This document shows positions 26,883 to 35,650 of a stretch of 64,000 nucleotides of DNA, piece after piece. Under the pieces are notes generated by a model, which was not told the origin of the DNA, made no database searches, and worked only from the letters and a program-made list of their open reading frames with translations. Source of the DNA: Isoptericola croceus. Lineage in GTDB: Bacteria > Actinomycetota > Actinomycetes > Actinomycetales > Cellulomonadaceae. The stretch is taken from assembly GCF_029382255.1 (NCBI RefSeq), contig NZ_JARLLG010000008.1, positions 111,259 to 175,258 on the forward strand. Direction: 5' to 3'. How positions within the stretch are numbered: position 1 is the stretch's first letter; the number at the start of each line of letters is the position of its first letter. Both the position numbers and the translations under genes were made by a program.

Positions 26883-27254
26883 ATGGACCTGGCTTCGATG
26901 CTGATTTCCGGTGGCGCGCTTCTCGTGGCGATCCTGGCCGCCGTCTTCTCCGGCATCTCGCTCGGCGACGGCCGCGGGCAGCGTGACGCCGCCATCCGTC
27001 AGGCGACGACCTCCGAGGCCCAAACTGTGTACGTGGGGCGTCAGCTCGAGGTGATGGAGAGCGAGCTCGAGCTCGCCCGCGAAGCATCCGCCAGTCCGGT
27101 GCCCGCGCCTGCCGAACCGACCGGCGTGCAGCTGGCGCGGACCCGGGTACCACCGTGGTCGCTGGCGTACTACCGCGGCGACACGGAAGACGCGAGGGCT
27201 CTCACGCGCAGAATAATCCAATCAAGTGAGGCCCTCAGCGACATCAGTGACTAG
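26883..27254 (+). CDS. Small single-pass membrane protein, hypothetical
   Basis: The 123-residue protein has one N-terminal hydrophobic segment (LISGGALLVAILAAVFSGISL, split here from the full helix) followed by a charged helical part with coiled-coil character (VGRQLEVMESELELAREA). I do not recognise a family. The reading frame is supported by GC3 bias. Its 3' end overlaps the convergent HNH gene by 33 bp, so either this C-terminus or the HNH C-terminus may be shorter in reality. Confidence 0.5.
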   Translation: MDLASMLISGGALLVAILAAVFSGISLGDGRGQRDAAIRQATTSEAQTVYVGRQLEVMESELELAREASASPVPAPAEPTGVQLARTRVPPWSLAYYRGDTEDARALTRRIIQSSEALSDISD

Positions 27255-28115
27255 CAGGGCATTCCTTGTCGGATCCCAGAGTGCATTAGACTCTGCCGCC
27301 GCGTCTGCGACCGCTGCACGGTACGACACCTTTCCAAGCACTTGACGCAACCCAGTCGCGCGATTCCGCAGCACACGAAGGACTCCTGGACCACCTATGA
27401 ATTCCACTAGACCGGCATACTCATGCAGTAAAACCAGCAGTTCAGCCTGGCCCGATATAGACCATCTATTGACTAGATCAAGGCGATCAACCGACCCCAA
27501 GACCGCCTTTCGGAACTCCTCTGGAAGATCGCTATCCAACTCGACATCGAAAACCACATACGGGTGCCCACCGGAAAATCGAACTTCAGCTACCAGTTCG
27601 ATCCTTGAAAGGTGGGCGTAGTCAAAGTACAGGTGGGGAAAGGCAATCCTGCGAGGGCTCTCGGCCGTAAGACTGCCTTTCTTGCGGTTGCAAACATCGC
27701 ACATCGGAACCAAGTTCAGCGCATAGAACGCCAATTCAGGATAATTGACCGCTCCGCGCTTCGGCGCGAAATGATCGATGGTCGAGGCAACCGACAGGCC
27801 GCAAACCGGGCACCAATCACCTATTCCGTGGACGGTTGCCCTGATCGCGGATTTGAACTCTGAGAACTTTACTAAGTCCCTTAATGCATCATATCCAGCA
27901 CGTAACGCATCTGCCGTTCCACGATCGAACGTTGGGTGAACGTAGCCGCCGACACCGCCGAGGTTGGCGTGATACTGTCGATACGCCTCAAGGATCATAT
28001 TTGCTATCGGATCGCAATCCTCGACGAGCCCCGATTGAACCAGGTAGTCGACAACAGCACGGCCAACATGCCCGGGTTCAAGGGCCGGCAGTGGGAGGCC
28101 GTTCAAGGCGCCCAC
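27222..28115 (-). CDS. HNH endonuclease, Septu PtuB-like
   Basis: The 297-residue protein has an HNH nuclease core: WCPVCGLSVASTIDHFAPK and NLVPMCDVCNRKKG give the two CxxC zinc pairs and the catalytic His. Flanking regions are helical. The GTG start lies 13 bp inside the ATPase gene, so the two are coupled. An OLD/ABC-type ATPase followed by an HNH protein is the layout of Septu (PtuA-PtuB) anti-phage systems, where the nuclease cuts nucleic acid when activated. Base composition is far more AT-rich than flanking genes, a sign of transfer. Confidence 0.75.
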   Translation of the reverse strand: MGALNGLPLPALEPGHVGRAVVDYLVQSGLVEDCDPIANMILEAYRQYHANLGGVGGYVHPTFDRGTADALRAGYDALRDLVKFSEFKSAIRATVHGIGDWCPVCGLSVASTIDHFAPKRGAVNYPELAFYALNLVPMCDVCNRKKGSLTAESPRRIAFPHLYFDYAHLSRIELVAEVRFSGGHPYVVFDVELDSDLPEEFRKAVLGSVDRLDLVNRWSISGQAELLVLLHEYAGLVEFIGGPGVLRVLRNRATGLRQVLGKVSYRAAVADAAAESNALWDPTRNALLVTDVAEGLT

Positions 28116-29620
28116 CTTTGTCGTTCTAGCACGTAACTTAGCGCCCTGCCTGGAAGGCCTCTAGGAAACATCTGCGCGATCTCTTCCGCGGTGAGACGAC
28201 CCGCGAGATCGTTCAAGGTCGCCCTGTAGTCACTCTGCGAGGCGTCCAGCCTAAAGACATAAGAACTGATTGATTCAAGACTTTCCGCGAATGTCTCAAT
28301 CTCCGGCGCACGCACCGAGCCAACCCCGAGCTGCCTCGAGACAACTTGTACCGAACTCGAGGGAAGCTCCTGGAGCACGACAGGCGAGTGAGTGGCGATG
28401 ATGACGCGTGCATCCGCATCACTTACTAGTAAACGAATCGTCCGCATGAGAGCGGACAACAGTGAAGGATGCAGGTGAGTCTCCGGTTCATCAACCAGCA
28501 CGAGAGAGCGCTTGTTGAGCCATGCGCACAAGTGCAAAATGATCGAGGTGACTATCTTATGACCGGACGACATCTGAGTGTACGAGGTCAATATCTCCTG
28601 AACGCCTCCACTCAAGCGTGCGTCGATCATCGACGGCTCTCTCGTAATCTCTGCTAGGGCAATATCTAGCAGCCTTGCACGATTGGTCGCCGATGCACGT
28701 TCCACATTTCGCCGAAGCTCGTTCTCTAGTTCATCGGCGTTCTTCAGCCTATACTTTCCCGGGGATTCGATGGCGCGCAAGCCGCAATATGAGTAGCCAA
28801 AATAGTCGTCAAGTTCGTCAACCTCGTTGGCACCATTGTTATCTTTCGCGCGCTCCGACGGCAGTTCAAATGTGTCAAACGCTGAGTAAGATACCATAAT
28901 CACTGACGAAACCGGTGGGTCTTGGCCGACGAAGAAACCCTCTGCAAGATCACCTCGTTCCCGCTCATGGGAGTCCGCATGCGCTAGTTTTGCGATGCGT
29001 GCCAACGCGGTTGTCTTGCCTGTGCCGTTGTATCCAATCAATGCAGAAATTGGAGAGGCGAGCCCGTCCGGGGGGGCGTATACGAAATCATACTCAATGA
29101 ATCCTTGATTCTCGATCATTGGCAATTTCACCCTTATTGAGCGACGGAAGTCGCCCCAAGGGTCGATTACGCGTTCCGGCATTCGAAGAAGACGCCCTGC
29201 CCTCAACGATTCGGTCGACTGACTGAATCTCATGAGTGATGTCAGCCAAACGTCCTCATGCAAGAAGTTGTCCTCGATCGAACTGTCCCACGCGGCGTCT
29301 CGAACTGCTGCCAAGTATCGTGAGCTCAGTGCTTCGCCGAGTTCATTCAGTTTCGAGTAGTATTCGGGATCGACTCCGAGGCTTGCCCAACGCTCATCGA
29401 GTTCCCTGGTTCGATCCGGAAGGTAATCCCAACTTTTGGTGCCCGACTCCTGGCCGAGAAGTGCGAACTTTGCTGCCCCGATTTCGGTTGTCGTTCCGTC
29501 ATTTGTTTCGATCTCGACGCCCATCAGGGTCTTAAAGCCGTAGTCATCCCAATTGTCATACGTCAGCCTGGCACGAGTCCGGTCTCCGGGACCACTACTG
29601 AGATCGATTATCTTCTCCAT
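28103..29620 (-). CDS. AAA/ABC-type ATPase, Septu PtuA-like
   Basis: The 505-residue ATPase has Walker A in LIGYNGTGKTTAL (about residue 205), the ABC-like signature region around QMSSGHKI, Walker B LVLVDEPETHLHPSLL and the H-switch IIATHSPVVLQE. This is the OLD/RecF-like arrangement used by PtuA and related defence ATPases. ATG 29620 follows GGGGTAGG and is preferred to an upstream start six codons earlier. With the overlapping HNH gene it forms a two-gene defence cassette. Retron- or Gabija-like alternatives are unlikely because no reverse transcriptase or helicase is nearby. Confidence 0.78.
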   Translation of the reverse strand: MEKIIDLSSGPGDRTRARLTYDNWDDYGFKTLMGVEIETNDGTTTEIGAAKFALLGQESGTKSWDYLPDRTRELDERWASLGVDPEYYSKLNELGEALSSRYLAAVRDAAWDSSIEDNFLHEDVWLTSLMRFSQSTESLRAGRLLRMPERVIDPWGDFRRSIRVKLPMIENQGFIEYDFVYAPPDGLASPISALIGYNGTGKTTALARIAKLAHADSHERERGDLAEGFFVGQDPPVSSVIMVSYSAFDTFELPSERAKDNNGANEVDELDDYFGYSYCGLRAIESPGKYRLKNADELENELRRNVERASATNRARLLDIALAEITREPSMIDARLSGGVQEILTSYTQMSSGHKIVTSIILHLCAWLNKRSLVLVDEPETHLHPSLLSALMRTIRLLVSDADARVIIATHSPVVLQELPSSSVQVVSRQLGVGSVRAPEIETFAESLESISSYVFRLDASQSDYRATLNDLAGRLTAEEIAQMFPRGLPGRALSYVLERQRWAP

Positions 29621-30441
29621 ACCTACCCCTAACCACATCGGAATGGCTTGACCGCTCTCGCCCAGAGTACCTTGGCGGGCGACTCACCGCGGCTGCTTTG
29701 GGCGCCCCCGACACCGTGAGCTCGCGTCGGGCTAGCGGGTTGAGGTCGCCGCCTGGTTCGTGCTGGTCTGGGAGCAGCTCGGGCCAGTACTGCGTTACCG
29801 CCTGCTCTGCTCCGAGCAAGACATACAGGTCCTGAATGATGCGTGATCGTCCTACATTAATGTTTCACGGAGCGCGACCACGCTCGCGTTTATCGGAACA
29901 CACATCGTGTCGGGGGTGCATCACGATAAGTGACGCCCGCGTTGTTGTGCCGTGACGCACTGCTGGAAGGATATGTGCCGTGGCCAGACCCCATATCCAC
30001 CAGCTCCGCGACGATGTCATAGCTGTCGCCCGCTGCGCCGCATTCCGCTCAGACAGGTCGCGAGAGAGAATGTCGTTGTCGAGCGAGCCACGAATTCGAT
30101 GGGCGCGTGGACCTCGTCCGCAGCACGTAGCCCTCGCCCCGAGTCGACCGGACGGCGCTGCTGGCTCGGTTTCACCCAGGTGGCATGTACACGACCCCGC
30201 ACGTACTCGCCGCCGCCTTGATGCCGGCGCCGGGGACCGCTGCGGCGCCCGCTTCTTCCTCCCTTCTGGCTTTCTCCTCCCCGCAGAAGGTCGCCGACGC
30301 ACACCTGCGGGCACCCTACGCTTTCAGCTCTTCCGATACCCGGAGATCCCTACCGCCGTCGCCGAGTAGCCGAGAGGCGCGATCCGAATGGTCCTCGCGG
30401 TCGACGGTCGGGTCGGTTGCTCTGGCGAGCGCTCATCCGTC
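29621..30441. other. Gap of 0.8 kb without a convincing gene
   Basis: No frame shows convincing coding bias. Around 29980 a plus-strand frame begins MARPHIHQLRDDVIAVARC, which resembles the start of IS3-type OrfA transposases, but homology ends within about 25 codons. The rest looks like decayed sequence between the ATPase gene and the anti-sigma gene. Confidence 0.5.
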
Positions 30442-31428
30442 CTAGCAGGAAACCTCCGGCACGGAGCCCGGTCCGCACAGTGGGGCTTCCGGTGCGGGTG
30501 CGTCCCTGCGTGCTCCCTGGTCCAGGACCGTGGAACGGAACAGCAGGCCGCCGTCCAGGTCGAAGGTGCGCTCCTCGAGTAGGGTCCCGTCCTCCGGATC
30601 GAGGAGGAGGACGTATCGGGGCAGGTCTCGGTCGGTGAAGTCGGCTTGGATGGCCGTGGCATCGCGCCCGGCGGCATCCTGATCGCGACCGAGTAGCACG
30701 ACCCCCGGAACGCCCGCCAAGACCTGCCACAGGCCTCGGCGCAGTTCCGGGCTGGCGGGGCTCTCCTGGAGCAGGGCCACGGTCTGCTTCCACAGGTCCC
30801 AGTCTTCACCGTGGCCCGAGGCCGCTATCTGGTCGATGAGCTGCTGGCGAAGCGCTTCTGGCTCGGTAGGCATTGCGGCGAGCTCGTCCCAGGTCAACTG
30901 CGCGACGTCGCCGAAGCTCGTCGCAGCGCCGCCAGCGCCGGCGCCGGTCACGTCCCTGACTCGCACGAGGTCAGGGTCCAGCGAATCGTGTCCCTCTTCC
31001 CGTGCGCGAAGAGCTGCCGATTCCTCACTGCGGATCAAGAACTCGTCCGGCGACCGCCAGACCTCACGCTCGTACGGGGCTGACTGCGGGTCGTCGATCT
31101 GCGAGTGCACGTACCAGTACTCCCCCGTTTCGACCGGCTGTGCAGCCGCGTTGGTCGCGGCCTCCAGCAGGACGTGCTCGGCTGATGCCGGCGCGGTCGC
31201 GAGGACACCCGCGGTGACGGTGGCAGTGATCGCGCCGATCACGGCAGTCGCCCGGGTCCACAGTTTCCGGCGCTGCGACGTGGCCTTTGGCATCCGCATT
31301 TCGCGCGCAGTGATGTGCCCCAGCATCACGTCGGCGCGAGCGGCTTCGTCTGTCGTCAGGGGCGTGTCGGGGGCGGGATTGGCGTCGGTCAGGCGCCGCA
31401 GGGCGTGGTCGTCCAGGAGGTTCTTCAC
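30442..31428 (-). CDS. CU044_5270-family membrane protein (probable anti-sigma partner)
   Basis: The 328-residue protein has a charged N-terminal cytoplasmic part (residues 1-55), one transmembrane helix (TRATAVIGAITATVTAGVLA), and an extracytoplasmic domain (EYWYVHSQID, WRSPDEFLIR) resembling the actinobacterial CU044_5270 family. These are usually encoded directly behind an ECF sigma factor and act as its membrane-anchored regulator. The GTG start overlaps the sigma gene stop (GTGA), which supports that pairing. Confidence 0.78.
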   Translation of the reverse strand: MKNLLDDHALRRLTDANPAPDTPLTTDEAARADVMLGHITAREMRMPKATSQRRKLWTRATAVIGAITATVTAGVLATAPASAEHVLLEAATNAAAQPVETGEYWYVHSQIDDPQSAPYEREVWRSPDEFLIRSEESAALRAREEGHDSLDPDLVRVRDVTGAGAGGAATSFGDVAQLTWDELAAMPTEPEALRQQLIDQIAASGHGEDWDLWKQTVALLQESPASPELRRGLWQVLAGVPGVVLLGRDQDAAGRDATAIQADFTDRDLPRYVLLLDPEDGTLLEERTFDLDGGLLFRSTVLDQGARRDAPAPEAPLCGPGSVPEVSC

Positions 31429-31976
31429 GGCTGTGTTCCTTCGATGACGAAGCGGGGCGAGCTTGAGGTGGGCGAGGGTTCAGGAAGGACGTCGACCTCA
31501 CCCAGCAGGCGTTGAAGGCGACGACGCGCCCGACTGAGTCGCACGGAGAACGCTGCACGGGTGCAGCCCAGCACCTTGGCTGCCTCACGACCGGTGAGCC
31601 CGTCCCACGCGACCAGCGCCAGAGTCTCCCTATCGGCATCGCTCAGGCGGGCCCACGCCAAACGCAAGTCCAGCGCCGTGGTGGACAAGGCGTACTCGTC
31701 ACCAACTGGTTCACGCTCAGCGCCGATGCGCAGCTCGAGCCGGTAGCGCCGGCCCTGGACCCTGCGATCCTCGGCCAGCACGTTGCGCGCTACACCGAAG
31801 AGCCACGGACGGACCTCGCGGGGCACTCTCGACCACCGATCCCACGCGATCGTGAATACCTCCGAGGCCAAGTCCTCGGCCACGTCGCTGTCGGCGCGAC
31901 GCTGCACAAAGCGCAGCACTTCGGGATACAGGGCGCGGAAGACCTCATCGAACACCTGGTCCGGGCCGGCCGTCAT
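31425..31976 (-). CDS. ECF-type RNA polymerase sigma factor
   Basis: The 183-residue protein has region 2 (YPEVLRFVQRRADSDVAEDL, ASEVFTIAW, WLFGVARNVLAEDRR) and region 4 (LSDADRETLALVAWDGLTGR, EAAKVLGCTRAAFSVRLSRARRRL) of ECF sigma factors. It should direct polymerase to its own promoters when released by the membrane protein encoded next to it. It is the first gene of the pair; promoter motifs upstream were not identified. Confidence 0.9.
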   Translation of the reverse strand: MTAGPDQVFDEVFRALYPEVLRFVQRRADSDVAEDLASEVFTIAWDRWSRVPREVRPWLFGVARNVLAEDRRVQGRRYRLELRIGAEREPVGDEYALSTTALDLRLAWARLSDADRETLALVAWDGLTGREAAKVLGCTRAAFSVRLSRARRRLQRLLGEVDVLPEPSPTSSSPRFVIEGTQP

Positions 31977-32167
31977 GGCCTCATCCTTCGTCTCACACCC
32001 CTACATCGTTCCCAGCACGCCAAGTGCAACACCGCACTTCCACCGGGAGGCTGCGCGCACGCCCCGAAGACGGGCGACCGTCAGCAAGAGACGGCGAACC
32101 TGCGCCGAGCGACCCTGGCATGGCACTGCCCTGTGCCTGAAGCGTCACAGGATCGAACGACCACGGA

Positions 32168-32347
32168 CAGGTCAAGCGACGGTCAAGCGCCAACCATGTT
32201 ACATAGGTGAGGGTTTGTGAAATCTAGGTTGCACGTCGACAAACAAACAACACAACTGTCGACGTGCAACGCAGATCGCGCGAACACGCCTGCCTACCTT
32301 GCTCGACCTCGGGCGTGTCGAGCTGGCCAGCCAAAGTAGGCTGCACG
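32168..32347. repeat. Junction R5 - spacer - L5
   Basis: The right end finishes CTAGGTTGCACGTCGACA at 32241. The spacer AACAAACAACACAAC (15 bp) is the longest in the island and contains only A and C. The left end starts TGTCGACGTGCAACGCAG at 32257. Confidence 0.8.
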
Positions 32348-32429
32348 GCCGCGGTGGAGCTCGCGGGCCCCAAGTCTGTCACCGTGAAACTGCGGCGGGA
32401 CTTCAGGACCGACGAGGACGGGTAGACAA

Positions 32430-32846
32430 CTACTCGTCCTGGTCGGCGCGGGCGACGCGCTCGCCGAGATCTGTCAGGCGCAACCAAGATCCGGCTCCCA
32501 TCGGACGCCAGCCCAATCGCTCCAGTTCCGCGTGCGCCTGAGCCAGCCACTGGTCTGGTGAACCCGGCCAGTCTTCAAACCCTGACTCGCCCAGAGCGCC
32601 GGGCACCACGAGACCGTCACGGAACATCCGATCAAGTACACGGATCGTCGCGGCCCTGTTCGTCTCGGAGGCATCGCCGAGCATCGCCTCCCAGGCGACC
32701 TCGTCGAGCAGGATCCAGTCGTCAAGACCGGAACGAAGGATCGCTGCGATCGTCACGCCGTCGCCACACTCTCGCGCCACACTCACGCCATCGTCGACGA
32801 ACTCGGACGGGCAAGGCTCGGACACAGCAACAGCCTTCCAGGACAC
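32430..32846 (-). CDS. Hypothetical small acidic protein
   Basis: The 138-residue protein looks like a winged-helix-type fold (WILLDEVAWEAMLGDASETN, AATIRVLDRMFRDGLVVPG, then WLRLTDLGERVA), similar to small helix-rich proteins that sit alone in mobile units. I do not recognise the family. It begins about 80 bp inside the left end L5 region and runs opposite to the end's orientation. Confidence 0.6.
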   Translation of the reverse strand: MSWKAVAVSEPCPSEFVDDGVSVARECGDGVTIAAILRSGLDDWILLDEVAWEAMLGDASETNRAATIRVLDRMFRDGLVVPGALGESGFEDWPGSPDQWLAQAHAELERLGWRPMGAGSWLRLTDLGERVARADQDE

Positions 32847-32958
32847 CCACCGAGCAAGCCAGATTAGACGTCACCTACTCGTGCAGCAGTCCCCGGACTA
32901 CGACGTGAGGTCTCGAGCCGGAAGGCCCGACGCCTGAGACCATCGATGCTCCGAGGCT

Positions 32959-33888
32959 TCATCCTCTTGCCATGCGCGCCCTGGGCGTCAGCACCGTCCC
33001 CGTGCGTCGTGTGCGGATCGCCACGACGATGACGGCGCCGATGATGAGCGGCACGGGGATGAGCACGCTGAGGTCGATCGCGCCGGCGGAGCGGTCGGTC
33101 GCGACGGTCGGATCGATCTGGAGCGCCGCGTCGATGACGAACTGGGTCGCGTTGAACACGGCGTGCAGCACGATGGCGATCTCGAGCCCGCCGGTGCGCC
33201 AGGTGATCCATGCGGTGCCGACCGCGAAGACGAGGTACCAGACGTTCAGCAGCCCGCTCGTGGAGAAGTGGACCAGCGCGAAGAGCACACTCGAGACGGT
33301 GATCGCGAGCACGAGTCCGAGCCGGGCGTTGCGCGTCCAACTGCCGACGACGCGGAGGATGAGTCCGCGGAAGCCGTACTCCTCGCCCGCGGCCTGGAAC
33401 GGTGTCAGGACGAGAGCCGTCGCGACGAGAAGGAGGAGGTCGTGCCACGCCCAGGTCGTCTGCGGGAACGGCGCCCAGTAGTAGACGACCTGGACCACGA
33501 CGATCACCGGAACGAGGATCATGAGGGCGCGACCGAAGAGGTCGAAGCGGAAGTGGCCCAGCACCGACGACAGCGAACCGCCGCGCACCCCGTAGAGCCA
33601 GCGCTGGATCAGCATGCTCCACGGGATCAGCAGCGCGACCGCGAATGCGCCGGCGGCGTTGACGAGGGGGGTGTACCCGGCCCGGGCCTCGGTCCCGAGC
33701 GCCGCATCGATCAGAGCGGCGACGATGACGAGCCCGAAGATGAAGACCTGCATGCCCCCGAGGAGCAGGGCGATGGCGAGGATGCCGCGGCCGATACGCC
33801 GCTTGTCACTGACGAGCCCGCGGTGGTACTCGACGGGCGTGGTGTGAGTCGCAAAGAATTGTGGCTTTTCGCTCTCGATCGCGTCCAT
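32959..33888 (-). CDS. CPBP family intramembrane metalloprotease
   Basis: The 309-residue polytopic membrane protein has the CPBP (Abi/CAAX) motifs: the Glu-Glu motif GEEYGFRG, a His in ALVHFSTSG and a third motif IVLHAVFNATQF. These proteases act within the membrane, often in bacteriocin self-immunity. ATG 33888 follows AAGGGA with good spacing, so the 14-codon longer frame is not used. About eight membrane segments are seen. It is the main cargo of its unit. Confidence 0.87.
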   Translation of the reverse strand: MDAIESEKPQFFATHTTPVEYHRGLVSDKRRIGRGILAIALLLGGMQVFIFGLVIVAALIDAALGTEARAGYTPLVNAAGAFAVALLIPWSMLIQRWLYGVRGGSLSSVLGHFRFDLFGRALMILVPVIVVVQVVYYWAPFPQTTWAWHDLLLLVATALVLTPFQAAGEEYGFRGLILRVVGSWTRNARLGLVLAITVSSVLFALVHFSTSGLLNVWYLVFAVGTAWITWRTGGLEIAIVLHAVFNATQFVIDAALQIDPTVATDRSAGAIDLSVLIPVPLIIGAVIVVAIRTRRTGTVLTPRARMARG

Positions 33889-34041
33889 CAATTTCCCTTC
33901 GTATCTGCTGTGATGCGCCTTGACCTTCATCTTTCGATGTAAGCTAGCGACCTCAGTGTGATCCCTGTGGCTGGCACAGGGTCAAGCGGCTCTTCGCCGA
34001 TCCGGTGGGGAGTAGCCCCAGGGCTCCGGCAAAGTCGCTGG

Positions 34042-34425
34042 TCATGCGGTCAGCACGAGGTCGCTGGCTGCTTGATCGTGTCGGGCGTGGTGGCGTGGTC
34101 CCGCGGTGATGTTGGTCACGGGATCTGTCACCCCGGCAGGAAGATCGCCTACAACAAGTAGGGTGACGCCAGCATTGCGTGTGCCGGCGAGGACACTCCC
34201 ACCACGGGCGACTATCACCTTCCGGAGTGCCACCCGGGTCATGTGCTCACCGTCGACATAGATCGTTCCGGTGCACAGAACGCTCTGGCCGCTCAAGGAA
34301 GTCACCACGCCACTGCACGGCCTCGTCTCTGGCATGCGCTGAGGATGCCAGATCTCGCCCCATGCACGCGCTGGCCCCGCACGGCAGGTGCGGCCCCAGA
34401 CAACCATCCGCTGATCGCGAGCCAC
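34042..34425 (-). pseudogene. BRCT-like domain fragment
   Basis: The frame contains LSGQSVLCTGTIYVDGEHMT and RVALRKVIVARGGSVLAGT, then VTLLVVGDLPAG, which fits the BRCT fold seen in DNA ligases and exonucleases. The N-terminal 40 codons look non-coding and no larger gene surrounds it. Either a short BRCT protein or, more likely, the end of a lost repair gene. Confidence 0.4.
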
Positions 34426-34440
34426 CCGCGACCGCTGATC

Positions 34441-34655
34441 AAATGGCAGGCAAGCCGCCAGCGAACCTCGGCTATCGTCAGGCGAAGGTCAAGCAAGATT
34501 CAAGCCTGAACCATGTTACATAGGTGAGGGTTTGTGAAATCTAGGCTGCACGTCGACACACACTGTCGACGTGCACTGCAGATTGCGCGGACACGCCGCT
34601 GTACCTTGCGCAATCCCGGGAGTGTCGACGAGGTTGTGAAGGGTAGGCCAACTAC
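34441..34655. repeat. Junction R6 - spacer - L6
   Basis: The right end (34441-34558) is of the long type shared with R3 and R4 and ends AGGCTGCACGTCGACA. The spacer is CACAC (34559-34563), the same five bases that follow the final right end next to dnaB. The left end starts TGTCGACGTGCACTGCAG at 34564. Confidence 0.8.
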
Positions 34656-34686
34656 TCGCTACGACAGGCCGGAGGCACGCGCCAGG

Positions 34687-35094
34687 TCACCGCTGCGCCG
34701 CGATGAGGTCCGCCAGAAGACTCGGGTACAGCGGGTGAGCGAATGCGAGGCGTGGGAACTCTCGGACGCCAACGAATCGCAGGTCGTCGTGTTCGTCGGG
34801 GGCGCCGTTGGTGATGCGGCCGGCCCACTTAGTGACGAGGTGAGCGTCGAGCGCCATGTCGTCTGACTCAATCCTGAACAGCACCGTCGGCTCGACGAGG
34901 GCCTCGATGCCAAGTTCCTCGCGCAACTCGCGAGTCAGGGCAACCACCGTGCTTTCGCCTGGTTCGATGTGACCACCCGGAAGATCCCACACGCCCGGGT
35001 ACCAGCTCCGCGACGCGGAGCGAAGCCCCAGCAACACCGCCCTGCCTCGGTAGAGCACGCCTGCGACAACCCGATGTTCGGAGCCCACGTGCAC
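34687..35094 (-). CDS. NUDIX hydrolase (copy 2)
   Basis: The 135-residue NUDIX protein is nearly identical to copy 1 at 19006-19407, with the same Nudix box (GHIEPGESTVVALTRELREE). Changes include two extra N-terminal residues and a divergent stretch near FVGVREFPRLAF. The GTG start is used. The surrounding left and right ends also match those of copy 1, so gene and ends were duplicated as one unit of about 0.66 kb. Confidence 0.88.
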   Translation of the reverse strand: MHVGSEHRVVAGVLYRGRAVLLGLRSASRSWYPGVWDLPGGHIEPGESTVVALTRELREELGIEALVEPTVLFRIESDDMALDAHLVTKWAGRITNGAPDEHDDLRFVGVREFPRLAFAHPLYPSLLADLIAAQR

Positions 35095-35187
35095 ACGCTA
35101 GCCCGCCCGTCCGGGGCCCTCATTCAGCCCAGGGCGGCAGCACGGTCAAGGCGCTACCTAAACCTGGTCAGCGATCGTCCACTTTAA

Positions 35188-35324
35188 GTAGGCGGAGGAT
35201 CGATCAAACTAGGTTGCACGTCGACAAAGAACGTGTCGACGTGCAACGCAGATTGCGCGGACATGCCTGCCTACCTTGCTCGATCTCGGGCGTGTCGGAG
35301 GAGGTGCCCAAACTAGGTTGCACG
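35188..35324. repeat. Junction R7 - spacer - L7
   Basis: The right end finishes CTAGGTTGCACGTCGACA at 35226. The spacer is AAGAACG (35227-35233). The left end of the autonomous unit starts TGTCGACGTGCAACGCAG at 35234. Within L7 three similar 10-mers, AGATTGCGCG (35250), ACCTTGCTCG (35273) and AGGTTGCACG (35315), may be transposase-binding sites. Confidence 0.8.
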
Positions 35325-35650
35325 CCGCGCAGGTGGACGTAAGGCGCGAAGCAGTGGCCATCACGGGGCGCCGTCGCTCCACAGCTCCGCGCCAACCGGC
35401 CGGTCACGCGGGAGAGCTCCCTGCGTGCAGATTTCGGACGGTGGAACAACGTTAAGTTCTAGCTCGAGGCAGGATTGCCGCCCATGCTCCCTGCTCGCTC
35501 CAAAGTTGCCAAGCGAGAGTCACAGCAAAATCCCAGGAAGCTGCTGCACCACAGGCGTGCAATGCCTGCCACCCACGCGCGTGAGGACCTGCAACCGACT
35601 CACGCATACAAGTATGCCGAGAGCTTCAGATCCGAGTTGAGCGACGCAGC

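Noticed and set aside
29865-30369. Overlapping open frames in both strands
   Set aside because: Low-complexity, Arg-rich, no family match; only the first ~20 residues of one frame resemble an IS3 OrfA start.
18785-35324. Integron cassette array with attC sites
   Set aside because: Repeats separate single genes, as in integrons, but no tyrosine integrase is present and the core sites do not match RYYYAAC/GTTRRRY. The ends are true inverted repeats beginning TGT, with a Tn7-like operon in the last unit.
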